A stretch of 46,365 bases of DNA from Moduliflexus sp964602655 (GTDB lineage Bacteria; Moduliflexota; Moduliflexia; Moduliflexales; Moduliflexaceae). The position numbers and the translations under genes were made by a program. Below, in pieces: positions 32,983-41,758 of the stretch (position 1 is its first letter; each line of letters opens with the position of its first letter). Below the pieces are notes generated by a model. The model was not told the DNA's origin, made no database searches, and was given only the letters and a program-made list of their open reading frames with translations. The stretch is from the NCBI GenBank assembly GCA_964602655.1, contig CAZRSF010000051.1:1-46365 (forward strand), in the 5' to 3' direction.

Positions 32983-34281
32983 TTATTTTTTCAAACTCCG
33001 TAATTCTTCGCCAACGGTTTTCAACGCTTCTTCCGGCGGTTGATCTTTCAACTCGAAGACATGATAGCCGATGTTCGTGCGATAGAAATCCTTCACTTTC
33101 GGCGAGAGATCGCCATAATGAACCGGACGAATCTCATTTTTTACCTCGTCCAACACATCAAACAGCTCTTTACCAAAGAATTCCGTCACGGGGGTGGCCG
33201 GTTGATCTTTCAGTTGCGGCCAGACATCCCAACGCGGCGGATCGAATCCTAAGATATTCCAAATATTGATATTTCCTTCCGACGAGAGTTTGGCATACGC
33301 TAAAAATTCTTTCGCTAAAGGCACGTTCTTGCATTGATCCGTAATCGTGGTGCTGGTGCCGCCCATTCCAGCCGAACGGAATCCGCCCGCTTCCCATCGC
33401 GGCAGCGGACGGACAATCATTTTACCTTTTAACGCGGGCATTGTTGACACCATACGGGGCATAAACCACGATGGCATCATCACCGCCGCCGCGCCGCCCT
33501 TGTTCATAAACTCGGAATACTGATCGGTAAAATGGAACCCGCCCGGCGCGACGGTCGCAATTTTTTCCGTGAAGACCAGATCATACAAGAATTGGAGCGT
33601 ACTGACATTGATTGCGTCATCTACGGTCGGGTTGCCTTGCGCGTCTAAAAAATCCCCGCCGCGCTGCGAGATGATCGGCCACATCGTCCAGGTATCGATA
33701 GATTCCACGCTGAACATCATTTTCCCCGTTTTGTCCACCACCTGGTGACCGGCTTTGACAAAATCCGCCCACGTGTCAATGCTGTTCACATCCACGCCAG
33801 CCTGTGCAAGAATATCGCGATTGTAATACATAAAGGTCGCGCCTACAGCATAGTCAACCCCATAATATTGCCCATTCTGGACATACTTATCAAAACATGC
33901 CTGGACAAACTTGTCTTTCACCGGATCAATAATATCATTCAATGGAATAAGATGAATCGTGTCGTTCGGGCGGACAAAATTGGGGAATTTACTGACTTCG
34001 ATACCCGCAAGGTCTGGAGCGCCTTTGCCTGATTTTAAAGCCAGTAACAACCGGGTATGCATTTCTTCATACGGAAAATGCTCTGCTTCGAATTCAATCG
34101 GACGATCCGGATTGGCGACATTCCAGGACTTCGCGGCAGCCTCGAAAAATGGAATATCGGATTGCGCCTCTGTGAATATCCAGAATGTGAACGTGGTCGG
34201 GTCCGCCGCATTGGCGCTGCTGAACAACATCGCCCCCATCACAAGCATCCCTACGATGATACCAAATCCAGTTCTTCTCAT
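32983..34281 (-). CDS. Sugar ABC-transporter substrate-binding protein (family 1), orphan
   Basis: 432 residues from ATG 34281, preceded by AGGAGGAG. Signal peptide MRRTGFGIIVGMLVMGAM with cleavage near ANA-ADP. The mature start TFTFWIFTEAQSDIPFFEAAAKSW, GAPDLAGIEVSKFPNF, MYYNRDILAQAGVD and the later GGAAAVMMPSWFMPRMV are typical of family-1 sugar-binding proteins. No permease or ATPase gene is near, and the next gene is a chemoreceptor, so it may serve sensing as well as transport. The frame extends to 34398 but without a site or signal. Confidence 0.9.
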   Translation of the reverse strand: MRRTGFGIIVGMLVMGAMLFSSANAADPTTFTFWIFTEAQSDIPFFEAAAKSWNVANPDRPIEFEAEHFPYEEMHTRLLLALKSGKGAPDLAGIEVSKFPNFVRPNDTIHLIPLNDIIDPVKDKFVQACFDKYVQNGQYYGVDYAVGATFMYYNRDILAQAGVDVNSIDTWADFVKAGHQVVDKTGKMMFSVESIDTWTMWPIISQRGGDFLDAQGNPTVDDAINVSTLQFLYDLVFTEKIATVAPGGFHFTDQYSEFMNKGGAAAVMMPSWFMPRMVSTMPALKGKMIVRPLPRWEAGGFRSAGMGGTSTTITDQCKNVPLAKEFLAYAKLSSEGNINIWNILGFDPPRWDVWPQLKDQPATPVTEFFGKELFDVLDEVKNEIRPVHYGDLSPKVKDFYRTNIGYHVFELKDQPPEEALKTVGEELRSLKK

Positions 34282-34608
34282 ACGTCTCCTCCTGTTACGA
34301 ACACCTGCCGTCTTGCGTGTGCGATGAAAAGTCGGCAGAGCCGCGATTGATGATAGATTGCCATTTCTACGCCCCATCTTCTTTTCTGACTCGAACAACG
34401 CGCCGCCTATCTGAAAATATGACGTATCGTTCTTATTAAAAGATATTGTTCAGTCATGAGAATACGCAAGTATTTTTTTTGCAGACTTGATGTTTTTATT
34501 TGTTTTTCTTGACGAAGACGGAAAGTGACAATAATACGCCGTATGTGTCGAACAGTCTAACGGCTCGTATTTTTACCTCACCAATATACAAAGATCGAGG
34601 CGCACATT
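34282..34608. other. Divergent intergenic region between binding-protein and patatin genes
   Basis: 327 bases; AT-rich in 34420-34510. Holds the patatin promoter (34509-34537). On the minus strand TTGCGT and ATATCT with a 17-base spacer around 34440-34470 is a weak candidate for the binding-protein gene. No gene or RNA recognised. Confidence 0.5.
34509..34537 (+). promoter_or_regulatory. Sigma-70-type promoter of the patatin-like gene
   Basis: TTGACG at 34509-34514, 17-base spacer, TAATAC at 34532-34537, about 65 bases before the ATG. Confidence 0.5.
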
Positions 34609-35469
34609 ATGCAAGAAGAACGTCAACGACCCCGAATTGCTCTGGTGATTGGCTCTGGCGGCATCAAATGCCTTGCCAGCATCGGTATGCTTCAGGTGTT
34701 GCATCGGGAGCGGATTATGCCGGACGTGATTATCGGCAGCAGCGGCGGCAGTCTGTTCGGCGCGGTATATGCCGTCGGCGAAGACCCGGAACGTATCGAA
34801 GAACTCACCCTTTCGATGTGGAAGAAACGCGAATTTCAGGATTTCAAATATCGCGACATCATCACAATGTTTTTTCCGAAATTGTTCCGCTACAACGAAA
34901 TGTTCGGATTGATTCGCGGAGATCGCATCGAGCGCGTCTTTCACGAGTATTTCCAGGGAAAAAGCTTTGCGGAAACGCAGATTCCGCTGCAAATCGTGGC
35001 GACCGATTTTTTCAGCGGTGAAACGGTGGTATTGGATCAGGGGGGCATTGCGGAAGCGATTCGCGCCAGTATAGGGATTCCCGGCTTTTTTCAGCCGAAA
35101 AAAATTGCTGGCAAAACGTTGATCGACGGCGGCGTCAGCGATCCGCTGCCGATTGATGTCGCCATTCGGTATGGCGCAGACGTGATTATTGCGATGGGGT
35201 TCGAAACGCCGACGTATAAAACGATTGACAGCCCGATCAAACTGTTGCTGCATGTGACCGGGCTGTCGTCGAATAACCTCATGATTGCGAATCACGCCAT
35301 GCACAATATGGCGCATCATTATGAGATTATCATGGTATATCCTGAATTACAAGGGGAGTTCCACTTTTTCGATATTGAAAAAATCCCAGACCTGATTCGC
35401 ATCGGGGCTGCCGAGACGGAGAAGGAACTTCAAAATATTCGCAGCGCAATTGATAATTTCGGGATGTAA
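34609..35469 (+). CDS. Patatin-like phospholipase
   Basis: 286 residues. The oxyanion loop GSGGIKC (variant of GGGxR/K), nucleophile elbow GSSGGS and catalytic DGG in LIDGGVSDPLPID are in the right order. No signal peptide, so it acts in or from the cytoplasm unless secreted by another route. RssA-type bacterial patatins hydrolyse acyl lipids; the substrate here is unknown. GAGG about ten bases upstream supports the start. It has its own promoter; an imperfect hairpin follows in the gap to a convergent gene. Confidence 0.87.
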   Translation: MQEERQRPRIALVIGSGGIKCLASIGMLQVLHRERIMPDVIIGSSGGSLFGAVYAVGEDPERIEELTLSMWKKREFQDFKYRDIITMFFPKLFRYNEMFGLIRGDRIERVFHEYFQGKSFAETQIPLQIVATDFFSGETVVLDQGGIAEAIRASIGIPGFFQPKKIAGKTLIDGGVSDPLPIDVAIRYGADVIIAMGFETPTYKTIDSPIKLLLHVTGLSSNNLMIANHAMHNMAHHYEIIMVYPELQGEFHFFDIEKIPDLIRIGAAETEKELQNIRSAIDNFGM

Positions 35470-35486
35470 TAAAGAGGAAAACGACG

Positions 35487-35520
35487 GTGTACCCGCGAAC
35501 AAGACTGTTCGCAGGTACAC
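35487..35520. terminator. Hairpin between convergent patatin and unknown membrane-protein genes
   Basis: GTGTACC-C-GCGAAC and GTTCGC-A-GGTACAC pair with one internal mismatch and a six-base loop. Located between two 3' ends, so a bidirectional terminator is likely. Confidence 0.6.
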
Positions 35521-35532
35521 GCCATAGAAAAA

Positions 35533-35892
35533 TCAAGCCGCGTCTTTGACATCGAACCGCTCGGCATGTTTTAAAAAATTATCGAACACACTGGAACAGG
35601 CACGGCCATTCGGCGCGTCAATCGTATATTCGACGCAGGCGTCCCAATCTTTCGACAGATAAAAATACGGGAGGTTCGTCGGTTTGGGCTGTTCAGGGCT
35701 GACTTGGCTGACGATCACCGCGCCATTGATAAATTCAAGCCATTCGCCTTCTGTTTCCATCACGACAAGCGTTTTGCGCGGCTGTTCTGTTTGCGCCGAT
35801 GAACTCAAGCTATATTCGGTATATGCCACCATGCCGATGGCGACAATAATCGCGATCACACTCCACCGCATCCGTCTCGATAATCGTTTCAC
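35533..35892 (-). CDS. Unknown single-pass membrane protein
   Basis: 119 residues from a GTG at 35892, chosen because AAGGAGG lies eight bases upstream; the open frame continues to 36066 without another good site. Positive start (KRLSRRMR), one membrane helix (WSVIAIIVAIGMVAYTEY), then a soluble domain with TLVVMETEGEWLEFINGAV and a C-terminal part with two cysteines (ACVEY, ACSSVF) that could form a disulfide. No family recognised. Probably anchored in the inner membrane with the domain outside. Confidence 0.65.
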   Translation of the reverse strand: MKRLSRRMRWSVIAIIVAIGMVAYTEYSLSSSAQTEQPRKTLVVMETEGEWLEFINGAVIVSQVSPEQPKPTNLPYFYLSKDWDACVEYTIDAPNGRACSSVFDNFLKHAERFDVKDAA

Positions 35893-36117
35893 GTCTCTAT
35901 CCTCCTTGACTGCTGTTTGATGATATGCTCTCATCTCAACCTTGACGACAGAGATATATTCAAATCTCATGCCTGATGCCGAAACGCGGAAGGCGAAGGG
36001 ATAACATACGAAATCACAAGACGTTATCGCGATGACGCGATATAGCAAACCTGGAAATTCCAGCAATTCGAAGAAACATTATCACAAAAGAGAACTCGGA
36101 GTTCTTGATTTTTGAGA

Positions 36118-36150
36118 AGCCCTGTCAGGGCTCGAAACCCTGACAGGGCT
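36118..36150. repeat. 33-base palindrome upstream of queG
   Basis: Arms AGCCCTGTCAGGG and CCCTGACAGGGCT pair perfectly over 13 bases, loop CTCGAAA. Ends 35 bases before the queG ATG. The remaining sequence 35893-36117 shows nothing recognised. Confidence 0.9.
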
Positions 36151-36185
36151 GAGACTGAACAGTCGAATTTTCTTTTTCCAAACTC

Positions 36186-37259
36186 ATGATAGACGCGGCA
36201 TGGATTAAAGCAAAAGCGTTAGAAATCGGATTTCATTCGGTTGGCGTGGCGCGGGCAGAACGTCAGCCGGAGGCAGCATTTCTGCGGGAATGGCTGCGCA
36301 ACGGGTTTGCCGGGGAGATGGCGTATTTGACGCGCAATGTCGAAAAGCGCGAAGACCCGCGCCTGCTCTTTCCTCCGGCGAAATCCATTATCGTCTGCGG
36401 CCTGTCGTATTACGCCTTCGACGCGGCAGAAGACACGCCGGAACAGGCCATCGGCCTGATTTCGCGGTATGCGCGCGGCGCAGATTATCATCAGGTCGTC
36501 AAAGAAAAACTATTCGCGCTGCTGCGTCTGATACAAGCAGAAAGTCCGCTTCCGATTGCGGCAAAAGTCTGCGTGGATACCGCGCCGCTGTTGGAACGCG
36601 CATCTGCCAGAGCCGCCGGACTCGGCTGGATCGGCAAACATGGCGGCGTCATCAATCCGCGTTATGGGTCGTGGTTCTTTCTTGGGGAAATGCTGATCGA
36701 TCTCGAATGCGAGTCTGACGAGCCGCTTGCCGACGGCTGCGGGGCGTGTACGCGCTGCCTCGACGCCTGTCCGACCGGCGCATTGGTTGCGCCATACATC
36801 TTAGACGCCCGGAAATGCCTGTCGTATCTGACTATCGAGCACAAAGGCGCGATTCCCGAAGCGTTGCGGCCTGCGTTGGGAAATCGCGTGTTCGGCTGCG
36901 ACCGCTGTCAGGAGGCGTGTCCGTATAATCGGCAGGCTGACGCGCCGGGGCTGCCGGAATTTCTACCGCGCGAATCGCTTGCCCGCCCGTCGTTGAAGTG
37001 GCTTGCCACGCTGCCGGAAGCCGAGTTTCAACGTATTTTTGCCGATTCGCCGATCTTACGCGCTGGCTGGCGCGGACTGCTGCGCAATACGGTCGTCGCT
37101 ATCGGCAATTCCGGCGATGCGGCGTTCCTGCCGATTCTGCACGAGCTTTCGCGTTCCTCCGACCCGCTGATTCAAGATCATGCCGCGTGGGCAATGGCGC
37201 AGTTGCGCGAACCCTGCCAGGGTTCGAAACCCTTACAGGGTGAGGCGCTACCGTCCTAA
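36186..37259 (+). CDS. queG: Epoxyqueuosine reductase
   Basis: 357 residues. It makes queuosine from epoxyqueuosine in tRNA, using cobalamin and two 4Fe-4S clusters. Seen: HSVGVARAE near the start, YARGADYH, the DTAPLLERASARAAGLGWIG motif, the cluster cysteines CGACTRCLDACPTGAL and CDRCQEACPYN, and C-terminal HEAT-like helices (NSGDAAFLPILHEL). The last 16 residues (EPCQGSKPLQGEALPS) are encoded by a 33-base palindrome, so the natural C terminus has been replaced or extended. The 3' end overlaps the opposite TPR gene by 12 bases. Confidence 0.95.
   Translation: MIDAAWIKAKALEIGFHSVGVARAERQPEAAFLREWLRNGFAGEMAYLTRNVEKREDPRLLFPPAKSIIVCGLSYYAFDAAEDTPEQAIGLISRYARGADYHQVVKEKLFALLRLIQAESPLPIAAKVCVDTAPLLERASARAAGLGWIGKHGGVINPRYGSWFFLGEMLIDLECESDEPLADGCGACTRCLDACPTGALVAPYILDARKCLSYLTIEHKGAIPEALRPALGNRVFGCDRCQEACPYNRQADAPGLPEFLPRESLARPSLKWLATLPEAEFQRIFADSPILRAGWRGLLRNTVVAIGNSGDAAFLPILHELSRSSDPLIQDHAAWAMAQLREPCQGSKPLQGEALPS
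37210..37242. repeat. 33-base palindrome inside the 3' end of queG
   Basis: Arms AACCCTGCCAGGG and CCCTTACAGGGTG (three mismatches), loop TTCGAAA. It is translated as part of the QueG C terminus and reaches to within 18 bases of the stop; the convergent TPR gene ends inside the same stretch. Confidence 0.85.
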
Positions 37260-38192
37260 AAAGATGGCTTCGATTTGGTCTCGCGCCGGATAATCTGGGT
37301 GATATTCGAGGGTTTTCTGAAACAGCGGATACGCTAACGAGAGTTTGCCCTGTTCATAATAAATTTCCGCCAGGCCAAGCAGCGCGGGCGCGTATTGCGG
37401 CTGCGCGTTCATCGCCTGACTGAACGCGGCGAGTTCCTGATCGCGCCATTGCGGGTCGCGGGTGACGCGATATTTCTCGCGATACGCCATGCCAAGCAGC
37501 GTATAGCCCTCTGCCGCTGAACGAGGCGTGTGACGGATTCCGTTCAGAAACGCTTCGATTCCGGCATCAATCCGGCCTTCTAAAAAGAGCGTTGTTCCAG
37601 ACTCGAACAGATTGGATGACGATATGTTCTTTTGCTTCCTGGCCGGTTCGTTCTTCGTTTTTTCAGGCGTTTTCGCTGGTTTTTCCGCAGGTTTCGGCGC
37701 GGCGTTTTCGCGTTCTTTCGGCGTTTCGACTGTGATCGCTTTCGGGCGAATCTGTTTCATCAGCGTTTGCGCCGGGGCATAGTCGGGCTGTTGCGCTAAT
37801 GCCTGCTGAAGTTGCTCGACCGCTTTTTGATACGCTTGCTGCTTCTGATACGTTAGCGCCAAATTGGTGCGAGCTTTGACATCGTTCGGATCGGACTCGA
37901 TAGCCAGAAGGTACTGTTCCGCCGCTTTCCCGTATTGTTTCTGCTGATAATAGATCACGCCGAGGGCATTGTAGGCGTTCCCGTATCCAGGCTCAAGTTC
38001 GACCGCTTTTTCCAGCGCCATGATGGCTTCTTCGAATTTGTTTTGTTTGGTATAAAAAATCCCTTCGCGGTAATATTCTTGAGCGCTTTCCTGTTGCGCA
38101 GAGACCGGGCTGCACACGGCTTCGACCAAAAAAACGGCGATCAGGCCGAGCAGCGCGCGCAATGTGTTTCGTGTCGTCTGTCTGTTGTTCAT
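37248..38192 (-). CDS. Exported TPR protein
   Basis: 314 residues. Signal peptide (ALLGLIAVFLVEAVCSPVSA, cleavage near residue 32), three TPR units at about 38-140 (YYREGIFYTKQNKFEEAIM, YGNAYNALGVIYYQQKQ, KARTNLALTYQKQQ), a lysine/proline/glutamate-rich linker (residues about 150-195, TPKERENAAPKPAEKPAKT) and two or three more TPRs. Probably periplasmic adaptor; no enzyme domain. It is 60 bases after the histidine-kinase gene with a 33-base palindrome between. The last 12 bases overlap queG. Confidence 0.78.
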   Translation of the reverse strand: MNNRQTTRNTLRALLGLIAVFLVEAVCSPVSAQQESAQEYYREGIFYTKQNKFEEAIMALEKAVELEPGYGNAYNALGVIYYQQKQYGKAAEQYLLAIESDPNDVKARTNLALTYQKQQAYQKAVEQLQQALAQQPDYAPAQTLMKQIRPKAITVETPKERENAAPKPAEKPAKTPEKTKNEPARKQKNISSSNLFESGTTLFLEGRIDAGIEAFLNGIRHTPRSAAEGYTLLGMAYREKYRVTRDPQWRDQELAAFSQAMNAQPQYAPALLGLAEIYYEQGKLSLAYPLFQKTLEYHPDYPARDQIEAIFLGR

Positions 38193-38213
38193 GATTGTTT
38201 TCCAAGAGACCGC

Positions 38214-38246
38214 ATCCCTGTCAGGGTTCTGAACCCTGACAGGGAT
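38214..38246. repeat. 33-base palindrome between histidine kinase and TPR genes
   Basis: ATCCCTGTCAGGGTTC and GAACCCTGACAGGGAT pair perfectly over 16 bases around one T, the most complete copy. Five bases after the kinase stop. Confidence 0.95.
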
Positions 38247-38251
38247 GACTT

Positions 38252-40429
38252 TTACGTTTCGGCGGGCAGGGTCAGCGGGACGCGAATGCGAAACGTTGTT
38301 CCTTGCTCCGGCTGGCTTTCACATGCAATCTCGCCGCGTAACTGCTCGGTCGCTAAATGGCGCACAATGGCTAACCCCAAGCCGCTGCCGCCCTGTTCGG
38401 CTTTTGTGGTATAAAACGGCTCGAATATCCGCTCAACCTGGTCGGCGGACATCCCTTTTCCGTTATCGCTGTAGCGAATGAGCAGCCAATCATTTTCTGT
38501 CGCCGCCTCAATCGCAATGTCCCCATCGGCTCGTTGTTCGAAGCCATGAATCAGGGAATTCATGATCAGATTCGTGAAAATTTGCGAAAACGCGCCGGGA
38601 TAGCTTTGCAATCGAAGCGTTTCCGGGCATTGCACCGCGATGCGGTAGGGTGTGCGCTTTAATTTGGGCGACAGGCTGAGCAAGACCTCCTGAATGCAGT
38701 CGCACATCCGAAATGCGCGGCATTTCTCGCCCATTTGATCTACCGCCATTTGTTTGAAACCGTGCAACTGATCGGCAGCGCGGCGTAAATTGGTTCGAAG
38801 GCTCTCGTTGACGCGCTGCGTTTGCTGTAAATACTGCTCTAAGGCGCTGCGGGTCATGTCATTGGCATGGTAGCGTTGCAGAATCGCCTGCGTCTCCTCG
38901 TCAAGATGCGACGCGGCCGTAATCGCCATGCCGATCGGCGTATTCATCTCGTGTGTAATTTCGGCCACTAAACTGCCGAGAACGGCCATTTTTTCCGAAC
39001 GCGCCAATTGCGTCTGCGCTTTATGCAGCGCGTCAAGCGCTCCGCGCAATTCCTGATTGCGTTGCTGCAACTCGGCGGTGCGGACATTAACGCAACGCTC
39101 TAATTCCTCATTCAACTCGCGCAGTTCGTTTTCCATCCGTTTGCGGGTCGAAATATTGCGGAGCGTTCCGCAGATTTTCCAGGGCTGACCGGCGCTGTCG
39201 AGGCGCAACTTCGAGGTCATTGACCAGGGCGCGATTTTGCCGTCTTTATCCCGCAAATGAAATTCATAATCAGAAACTTCGCCCGTCTTCATGATATGCG
39301 CTAACACACGCTGACGTTCTTCCGAAAACGCATAATACTGTTCGACATGCGTTCCCAACACGTCATCGCGCGTATATTGGGAATGCTCATGAATCGAGGG
39401 ACTGACTTCTAAAATTTCTCCGTTGAGCAGCGTTTCATAATACACGTCCCGAATATTTTCGAAAATGGAACGGTAGCGTTCTTCGCTGACGCGGAGGCGC
39501 TTGATCGCGAAGGCAGACCGCAGCACTTCATAACTGTAGCGAACCAAAATCAGGCCGATATTCAGGTCTTCATCCGTAAATGGCGGATACGCTTTATTAT
39601 GCAGCGTCAGCAAGGCTGAGATGTCGCCATGTTCGTCCAACAGAGGAAAGACCAGCAATGAGCCGTTGCGATACCCTGCCCATCCGCTCGCATTCATGGC
39701 TCTTTCCGTCTCGATATTCCGAATCAGCAAGGGGTGTTTTGCCTGTATCGTCTGTTCGAAAATCGATCCGGCTCGCAGAGGAAAAGAAATCTCCGACGGC
39801 GCATGGCCGGGATCAAGCGCATGAAGCAGCGTGAAGCGATCCGACTGTTTGAGGTACAAGCTGCCGCCTTCTGCCGTCATGTGGGTCGCAAATTCCTCTA
39901 ACAACTGTTTGCCTAATTCTTCGAGGTTGGAACAACTCGCTAAATTCTCTGTGGCGACAACTAACGCTTTCAACCGGGTGTCTATCTGACTCAATTCGGT
40001 TTTCGCCTGTTGCAAGTTCGCCTGAATGTCGTGATATTCCTGTTCAAGACGGATATTTTCAAGGCAGCGTCGGATGAGGAGGAACATCTCCTGTTCGTCC
40101 GACGACGTGTGCACACAGGCGTACATGCCCTCTTGAAGCGCGAATTCGAACGTTTCATGCGAAAGTTCGGCAGGAAAACAGACGAGGCATTTGGCATCAG
40201 GACAGATCGCGCGAATATTGCCCAGACACGCCAATTTCGCTTCCGGGGCAAACGTCATATCGAACACAATCGCGTGGGGCTGAAAGGCGGCAAGGCGTTC
40301 ATGCGAACAGTCCTGTTCATGAAGCGTTTCGGTCTGATAGCCGGACGCTTTCAGGAGAGTCGCCAACGAGAAAAGTTGGGCGGACTGATCGATGAGAATC
40401 ATCACTCGCGGCTGTATCTCTGGCATCAT
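38252..40429 (-). CDS. Hybrid sensor histidine kinase (receiver-like, GAF, PAS, HisKA, HATPase)
   Basis: 725 residues, no membrane segment. Order: receiver-like domain 1-125 (VFDMTF keeps an aspartate but the acidic pocket and lysine are poorly kept), coiled coil 126-160, GAF domain about 160-310 (EGGSLYLKQSDRFTLLHAL), PAS 315-430 (YRSIFENIRDVYYETLLNG), coiled coil, then HisKA with the phospho-histidine in LVAEITHEMNTPIGMA and HATPase with NLIMNSLIHGF, DNGKGM and GGSGLGLAIV. A cytoplasmic sensor of unknown signal. It follows the receiver-kinase gene after 150 bases containing a hairpin. Confidence 0.88.
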   Translation of the reverse strand: MMPEIQPRVMILIDQSAQLFSLATLLKASGYQTETLHEQDCSHERLAAFQPHAIVFDMTFAPEAKLACLGNIRAICPDAKCLVCFPAELSHETFEFALQEGMYACVHTSSDEQEMFLLIRRCLENIRLEQEYHDIQANLQQAKTELSQIDTRLKALVVATENLASCSNLEELGKQLLEEFATHMTAEGGSLYLKQSDRFTLLHALDPGHAPSEISFPLRAGSIFEQTIQAKHPLLIRNIETERAMNASGWAGYRNGSLLVFPLLDEHGDISALLTLHNKAYPPFTDEDLNIGLILVRYSYEVLRSAFAIKRLRVSEERYRSIFENIRDVYYETLLNGEILEVSPSIHEHSQYTRDDVLGTHVEQYYAFSEERQRVLAHIMKTGEVSDYEFHLRDKDGKIAPWSMTSKLRLDSAGQPWKICGTLRNISTRKRMENELRELNEELERCVNVRTAELQQRNQELRGALDALHKAQTQLARSEKMAVLGSLVAEITHEMNTPIGMAITAASHLDEETQAILQRYHANDMTRSALEQYLQQTQRVNESLRTNLRRAADQLHGFKQMAVDQMGEKCRAFRMCDCIQEVLLSLSPKLKRTPYRIAVQCPETLRLQSYPGAFSQIFTNLIMNSLIHGFEQRADGDIAIEAATENDWLLIRYSDNGKGMSADQVERIFEPFYTTKAEQGGSGLGLAIVRHLATEQLRGEIACESQPEQGTTFRIRVPLTLPAET

Positions 40430-40480
40430 TCTGAGATCGTTCCTGTTCGGTGGTTCTACGTTGTGAGATGTTGTGTTCCC

Positions 40481-40525
40481 TTGCCCTGAAGGGGCGCAAC
40501 ATGTTCCGCCGCCCTTTCAGGGCAA
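40481..40525. repeat. Long hairpin between two kinase genes
   Basis: TTGCCCTGAAGGGGCG (40481-40496) and CGCCCTTTCAGGGCAA (40510-40525) pair with one mismatch. It shares the CCCTGAAAGGGCG motif with the trhP leader repeat at 9230. Lies in the 149-base gap before the GAF/PAS kinase. Confidence 0.85.
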
Positions 40526-40578
40526 AACATTACTTTCAACCGTTGTTCCGAAAAGTCAAGAAAACTTCTTGCGGCGAT

Positions 40579-41739
40579 TCATTTCGCGACGGCCTGTTCC
40601 CGTTCTTCCGGCGACTTCGGCAGGGTAAAAAAGAAGGTGCTGCCCTCGCCGGGCGTAGATTCGAGCCACACGTTGCCGCCATACAATTCGACGATTTTTT
40701 TGACGACTGCCAGCCCGATACCTGTGCTATCGCGTTCGTCATGCGATGTCAATACTTGGAACAGGCGAAAAATATGCTCGTGATAGTTCGCGTCGATCCC
40801 CGGCCCGTTATCGCCCACGCTGAACACCCATGTCTCGCCGCCATCATCACATCGGACAACGATATGCCCCTCCGGCTTGTCCATAAATTTGACGGCATTT
40901 TCGATGAGATTTTGAAAAATCTGCTCTAACCGCACCTCTTCGCCGTACACAATCGGCAACGCGCCGTCAACTCGAATGTGAATATGCGGCGGGGCGACAA
41001 TCATGGCAATCGTCTCGCGCAGCACGATATTCAAATCAACCGAAGCCTCTTTTCCGATGCTCTGCCCCGCTCTGGAATACTGGAGAATGCCGCTGATCAG
41101 GCGATCCATGCGTTTCACCCGCCCTAACAGCAAATTGACCATTTCGCGCCCGTGTTCATCGAATTTCTCCGCATAATCCTGCACTAACCAGGCGGCTAAT
41201 TGGCTGATGCCGCGTAACGGAGCTTTCAAATCGTGCGAAACGATATACGCGAATTCTTTCAATTCCCTGTTGGCCGTTTCCGCCAGATTCAACGCGGCGG
41301 ATTTCTCTCTGACCAATTGTTCGAGATCGGCCTGATACTCTTGATTTTGCCGTAGCAGCGCGACATGTTTCAGCGAGCGTTTGACCGCCGCCTGAAGAAT
41401 CGTCAAATCTTCAATCGGTTTGGTCAGATAATCCCACGCGCCAGATCGCAACGCGTCAATGACATCAGTTAACACGTTCGCGCCGGAAATCACAATGACC
41501 GCCGCTTGCGGGGCATCCTGATGAATCGCGGCCAGCACGTCCAGCCCATCCATGCCCGGCATTCGCAAGTCCAGGAGCACGATATCCGGCGTATGCTGGC
41601 GAAACATCGCCAGCCCTTCGCGCCCATTCTCCGCCAGAAGTACGCGGTAGCCGCAATCCTCAAGATAATCTCCGATTGTCAGGCGCATCATCTTCTCATC
41701 ATCAATATACAGAATGGTTGGTGTCTGCTCGCGTATCAT
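40579..41739 (-). CDS. Receiver-histidine kinase (phytochrome-like HisKA)
   Basis: 386 residues. A complete receiver (1-122): acidic pocket DDE at 13-15, phospho-acceptor D57 in IVLLDLRMPGMDG, and the lysine in DYLTKPIED. A short coiled coil leads to HisKA with SHDLKAPLRGISQLAAWL, the type found in bacteriophytochromes, and HATPase with NLIENAVKFM, DNGPGI and TGIGLAVVKK. The receiver at the front suggests it is itself controlled by an upstream kinase, perhaps the PAS kinase whose gene ends 19 bases before. Cytoplasmic. Confidence 0.9.
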   Translation of the reverse strand: MIREQTPTILYIDDEKMMRLTIGDYLEDCGYRVLLAENGREGLAMFRQHTPDIVLLDLRMPGMDGLDVLAAIHQDAPQAAVIVISGANVLTDVIDALRSGAWDYLTKPIEDLTILQAAVKRSLKHVALLRQNQEYQADLEQLVREKSAALNLAETANRELKEFAYIVSHDLKAPLRGISQLAAWLVQDYAEKFDEHGREMVNLLLGRVKRMDRLISGILQYSRAGQSIGKEASVDLNIVLRETIAMIVAPPHIHIRVDGALPIVYGEEVRLEQIFQNLIENAVKFMDKPEGHIVVRCDDGGETWVFSVGDNGPGIDANYHEHIFRLFQVLTSHDERDSTGIGLAVVKKIVELYGGNVWLESTPGEGSTFFFTLPKSPEEREQAVAK

Positions 41740-41758
41740 CGCCGAAGATCCTTATAGG

